Under the pieces are notes generated by a model. The model worked only from the letters and a program-made list of their open reading frames with translations, made no database searches and was not told where the DNA came from. The position numbers and the translations under genes are program-made. A stretch of DNA of 64,000 bases. Source: Desulfuromonas sp. KJ2020. Its GTDB lineage: Bacteria; Desulfobacterota; Desulfuromonadia; Desulfuromonadales; SZUA-540. The stretch covers positions 645,029 through 709,028 of the forward strand of contig NZ_JAKUKE010000001.1 in NCBI RefSeq assembly GCF_024197615.1, written 5' to 3'. Shown here piece by piece: positions 62,555-64,000 of the stretch (position 1 is the first letter of the stretch; the number at the start of each line of letters is the position of its first letter).

Positions 62555-62842
62555 CGTCCCAACCGACTGCCCGCTCTCGTCACGCCTCTCCGTTGAAGGC
62601 TCGGGTATCAAACGGCATCGAAATTTGTCCCATTACCGGCATCTAATCTCGTTGGCTTGTAATTTTTACACTGTTGGGCCATGTGCTTATAGTGGGACAA
62701 AATTAACAGCCGATCAACATGCTAGCCCCGTAGTGATTCTTGACCCAAAATTGACGCGACTTTTGTCATTTGTTGCAAGTTTTTGCAACAATCTATCGCT
62801 GTAAGAAGCAAGTTTAATTGAATTCACAGTCACGAGAACCAA
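62555..62842. other. Non-coding region between the fic control array and att copy 3
   Basis: No convincing gene. Two inverted repeats are present. TTTGTCCCA (62624-62632) pairs with TGGGACAAA (62693-62701). TTGTTGCAA (62770-62778) pairs with TTGCAACAA (62783-62791); the latter contains a TGCA-N6-TGCA element at 62774-62787. Confidence 0.5.
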
Positions 62843-62888
<46 letters not shown>

Positions 62889-62899
62889 CAATAACGACG

Positions 62900-62927
62900 G
62901 GCCAGCGATTTTTCGCTGGCCTTTTTT
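62900..62927 (+). terminator. Terminator after att copy 3, probably the original tRNA-Phe terminator
   Basis: GGCCAGCGA-TTTT-TCGCTGGCC followed by six T. Unlike those after copies 1 and 2 it lacks the ATCAAGGGG flank, so it is likely the ancestral chromosomal one. Confidence 0.82.
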
Positions 62928-63066
62928 GTTACCGCATAAAATTTTGCTGAGGCATTCCAAAGCACCTGACTTTTCTATTAAATTTCTACCATATTCGGGC
63001 GCCAGCCTTTACCGCGCACCGGACGACAAAAGCCCCACGGCGCAACAGGCAACGGAAAACAGGCTC

Positions 63067-63095
63067 TTGACTTTGCGCCTAAAGCAGGTTTAATT
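63067..63095 (+). promoter_or_regulatory. Possible promoter of the DUF3015 gene
   Basis: TTGACT (63067-63072), a 17-bp spacer and TTAATT (63090-63095), about 50 bases before the ATG. Confidence 0.5.
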
Positions 63096-63143
63096 AGTCG
63101 GGTCCCTTTTCATTGTCCATTACATCAAAAAGGAGGTTTACAC

Positions 63144-63611
63144 ATGAAAAAAATTCTCGTAGCAACTCTGGCCCTTTCCCTTCTGGCCACCACGGCTTTT
63201 GCCGCCGGTCAAGCCGACCGAAACACGGGCTGCGGCCTCGGTTCCCTGCTCTGGGAAGGCAAAGCGGACGGCTCCGTTATCTCCCAGTCCCTGCAGGCGA
63301 CCACCAACGGGACCTTCGGCAACCAGACTTTCGGCATCACCTCCGGTACCCTCGGCTGCGAGCAGCCGGCCAACATTATCAAGAATGACCGCGCCCTCGC
63401 TTTCACCCGCGACAATCTCGACCCCCTGGCTCGTGACATCGCGGCCGGCGGCGGTGAGACCCTGGAGACCCTTGCTGAGCTGCTGGAAGTTCCCGCTGCT
63501 GAGCGCGCCAATCTCTACAGCCGCCTGCAGTCCAATTTCGAGCAGATTTTCGTCACCGGTCAGGAAAGCAGCGCCGACGTGATCGACAGCATCATCACCA
63601 TCGCGGGTTAA
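63144..63611 (+). CDS. DUF3015 periplasmic protein
   Basis: This 155-residue exported protein has a signal peptide (LVATLALSLLATTAFAAGQ) and the DUF3015 pattern: NTGCGLGSLLWEGKADGS, then TFGITSGTLGCEQPA, with two conserved cysteines likely forming a disulfide. The C-terminal helices include NLDPLARDIAAGGGETLETL. AGGAGG precedes the ATG. The stop overlaps the next gene by one base (TAATG). In related genomes DUF3015 genes often sit beside DUF4105 genes; the function is unknown. It is the first chromosomal gene after the islands. Confidence 0.87.
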   Translation: MKKILVATLALSLLATTAFAAGQADRNTGCGLGSLLWEGKADGSVISQSLQATTNGTFGNQTFGITSGTLGCEQPANIIKNDRALAFTRDNLDPLARDIAAGGGETLETLAELLEVPAAERANLYSRLQSNFEQIFVTGQESSADVIDSIITIAG

Positions 63612-64000
63612 TGCGTTTCGCTTTTCACGACACCGTACAGGCACCTGAAAAGGGCGGGCTCGGGATTTTCATTCTCCCGGGCCTTGCCCTTTTTCTGTGC
63701 CTGATTTTTATCGGCTCCGCCGTCCAGGCTGCTGAGATCAGCGCCGAAGGGCTGCGCGAACGCGCTCGCCAGCAGCAGCTTCACCAGGATCCCTACTGGC
63801 TTACCTTGCTGCACTATCGCCCCTCCCTGCGGGGGCTGGGCAGCCTGATCGACGACCCCGACTTCTTTGTGGCGGACAACGGCAAGTGGGACGCCCAGGC
63901 GGAACTGGACGCCACCCTGCAGGCTTTCTTTGCACCACCACCTATCGACCAGTCCCCGGCCCGCTGCCGTTTTCCCGCCCGCTATGAATGGCTGAAAGAA
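63611..64000 (+). CDS. DUF4105-type envelope protein (5' part, cut by window end)
   Basis: The first 130 codons are present and open at the window edge. A long N-terminal signal or anchor (IFILPGLALFLCLIFIGSAV) is followed by AAEISAEGLRERARQQQLHQ. The segment YWLTLLHYRPSLRGLGSLID is followed by DPDFFVADNGKWDAQAELDA. This is the N-terminal pattern of proteins carrying the DUF4105 (Lnb-type) protease-like domain, which would lie further downstream. It is coupled to the DUF3015 gene by overlapping stop and start codons. Confidence 0.75.
   Translation, partial: MRFAFHDTVQAPEKGGLGIFILPGLALFLCLIFIGSAVQAAEISAEGLRERARQQQLHQDPYWLTLLHYRPSLRGLGSLIDDPDFFVADNGKWDAQAELDATLQAFFAPPPIDQSPARCRFPARYEWLKE

Noticed and set aside
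62381-62611. 76-codon minus-strand frame upstream of fic
   Set aside because: It coincides with the TGTCGAYA operator array and shows no protein family features.

Overview
The window looks like a chromosomal segment of a Deltaproteobacterium of the Desulfuromonadales type (Desulfuromonas/Geobacter relatives). This is inferred from gene content: a split methylmalonyl-CoA mutase with epimerase and a long biotin carboxylase, futalosine-pathway menaquinone genes, a DUF4492-cydAB operon, a GGDEF/PilZ pair, PilT, and many lipoproteins and porins. No multihaem cytochrome (CxxCH) gene was seen. Most of the DNA is GC-rich and densely coding. The stretch from about 52.4 to 62.8 kb is more AT-rich and looks acquired.

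Layout. 0.1-4.5 kb: MacB/FtsX-type ABC exporter with its membrane-fusion protein. 4.5-10.5 kb: HerA-like ATPase, diguanylate cyclase, PilZ protein, LysE-type exporter, PilT with a partner, and a DUF169 protein. 10.5-13.7 kb: cytochrome bd operon with DUF4492 and a 30-residue CydX-like subunit, behind a strong promoter and a dyad operator. 13.9-20.2 kb: SH3/coiled-coil protein, aminotransferase, glutamate-cysteine ligase and transketolase. The 570 bp before transketolase hold two tandem copies of an unidentified structured element. 20.3-23.1 kb: ECF sigma/anti-sigma operon ending in a polyferredoxin. 23.1-28.0 kb: SOS mutagenesis cassette (LexA, ImuB-like, DnaE2). 28.0-37.0 kb, minus strand: two copies of a module (small Cys-pair lipoprotein, porin, FG-GAP protein) around a triple-rhodanese lipoprotein, plus a TlpA-like protein. 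37.2-45.7 kb: propionyl/methylmalonyl-CoA genes with an XRE-cupin regulator, whose likely operators sit upstream of both operons. 47.1-48.7 kb: mqnB-mqnD. 48.8-52.2 kb: serA, a small Cys-rich protein, and aroF with an aromatic-rich attenuator leader peptide.

52.3-62.9 kb: an intact tRNA-Phe followed by two tandem islands bounded by three copies of the tRNA 3' end (46 bp). Island 1 carries a tyrosine integrase, RHH and AlpA-like regulators, a type II restriction-modification pair, a truncated HhH-GPD glycosylase, a serine recombinase and a HicA-HicB-SecB-like toxin-antitoxin-chaperone operon. Island 2 carries only a Fic protein preceded by an array of TGTCGAYA sites. The chromosome resumes with a DUF3015 gene and a DUF4105-type gene cut by the window end.

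The observations most worth following are the tandem covarying RNA element at 17.7-18.1 kb, the duplicated lipoprotein-porin-FG-GAP module, the paired XRE-cupin operators, the island-wide TGCA-N6-TGCA motif and the Fic operator array.
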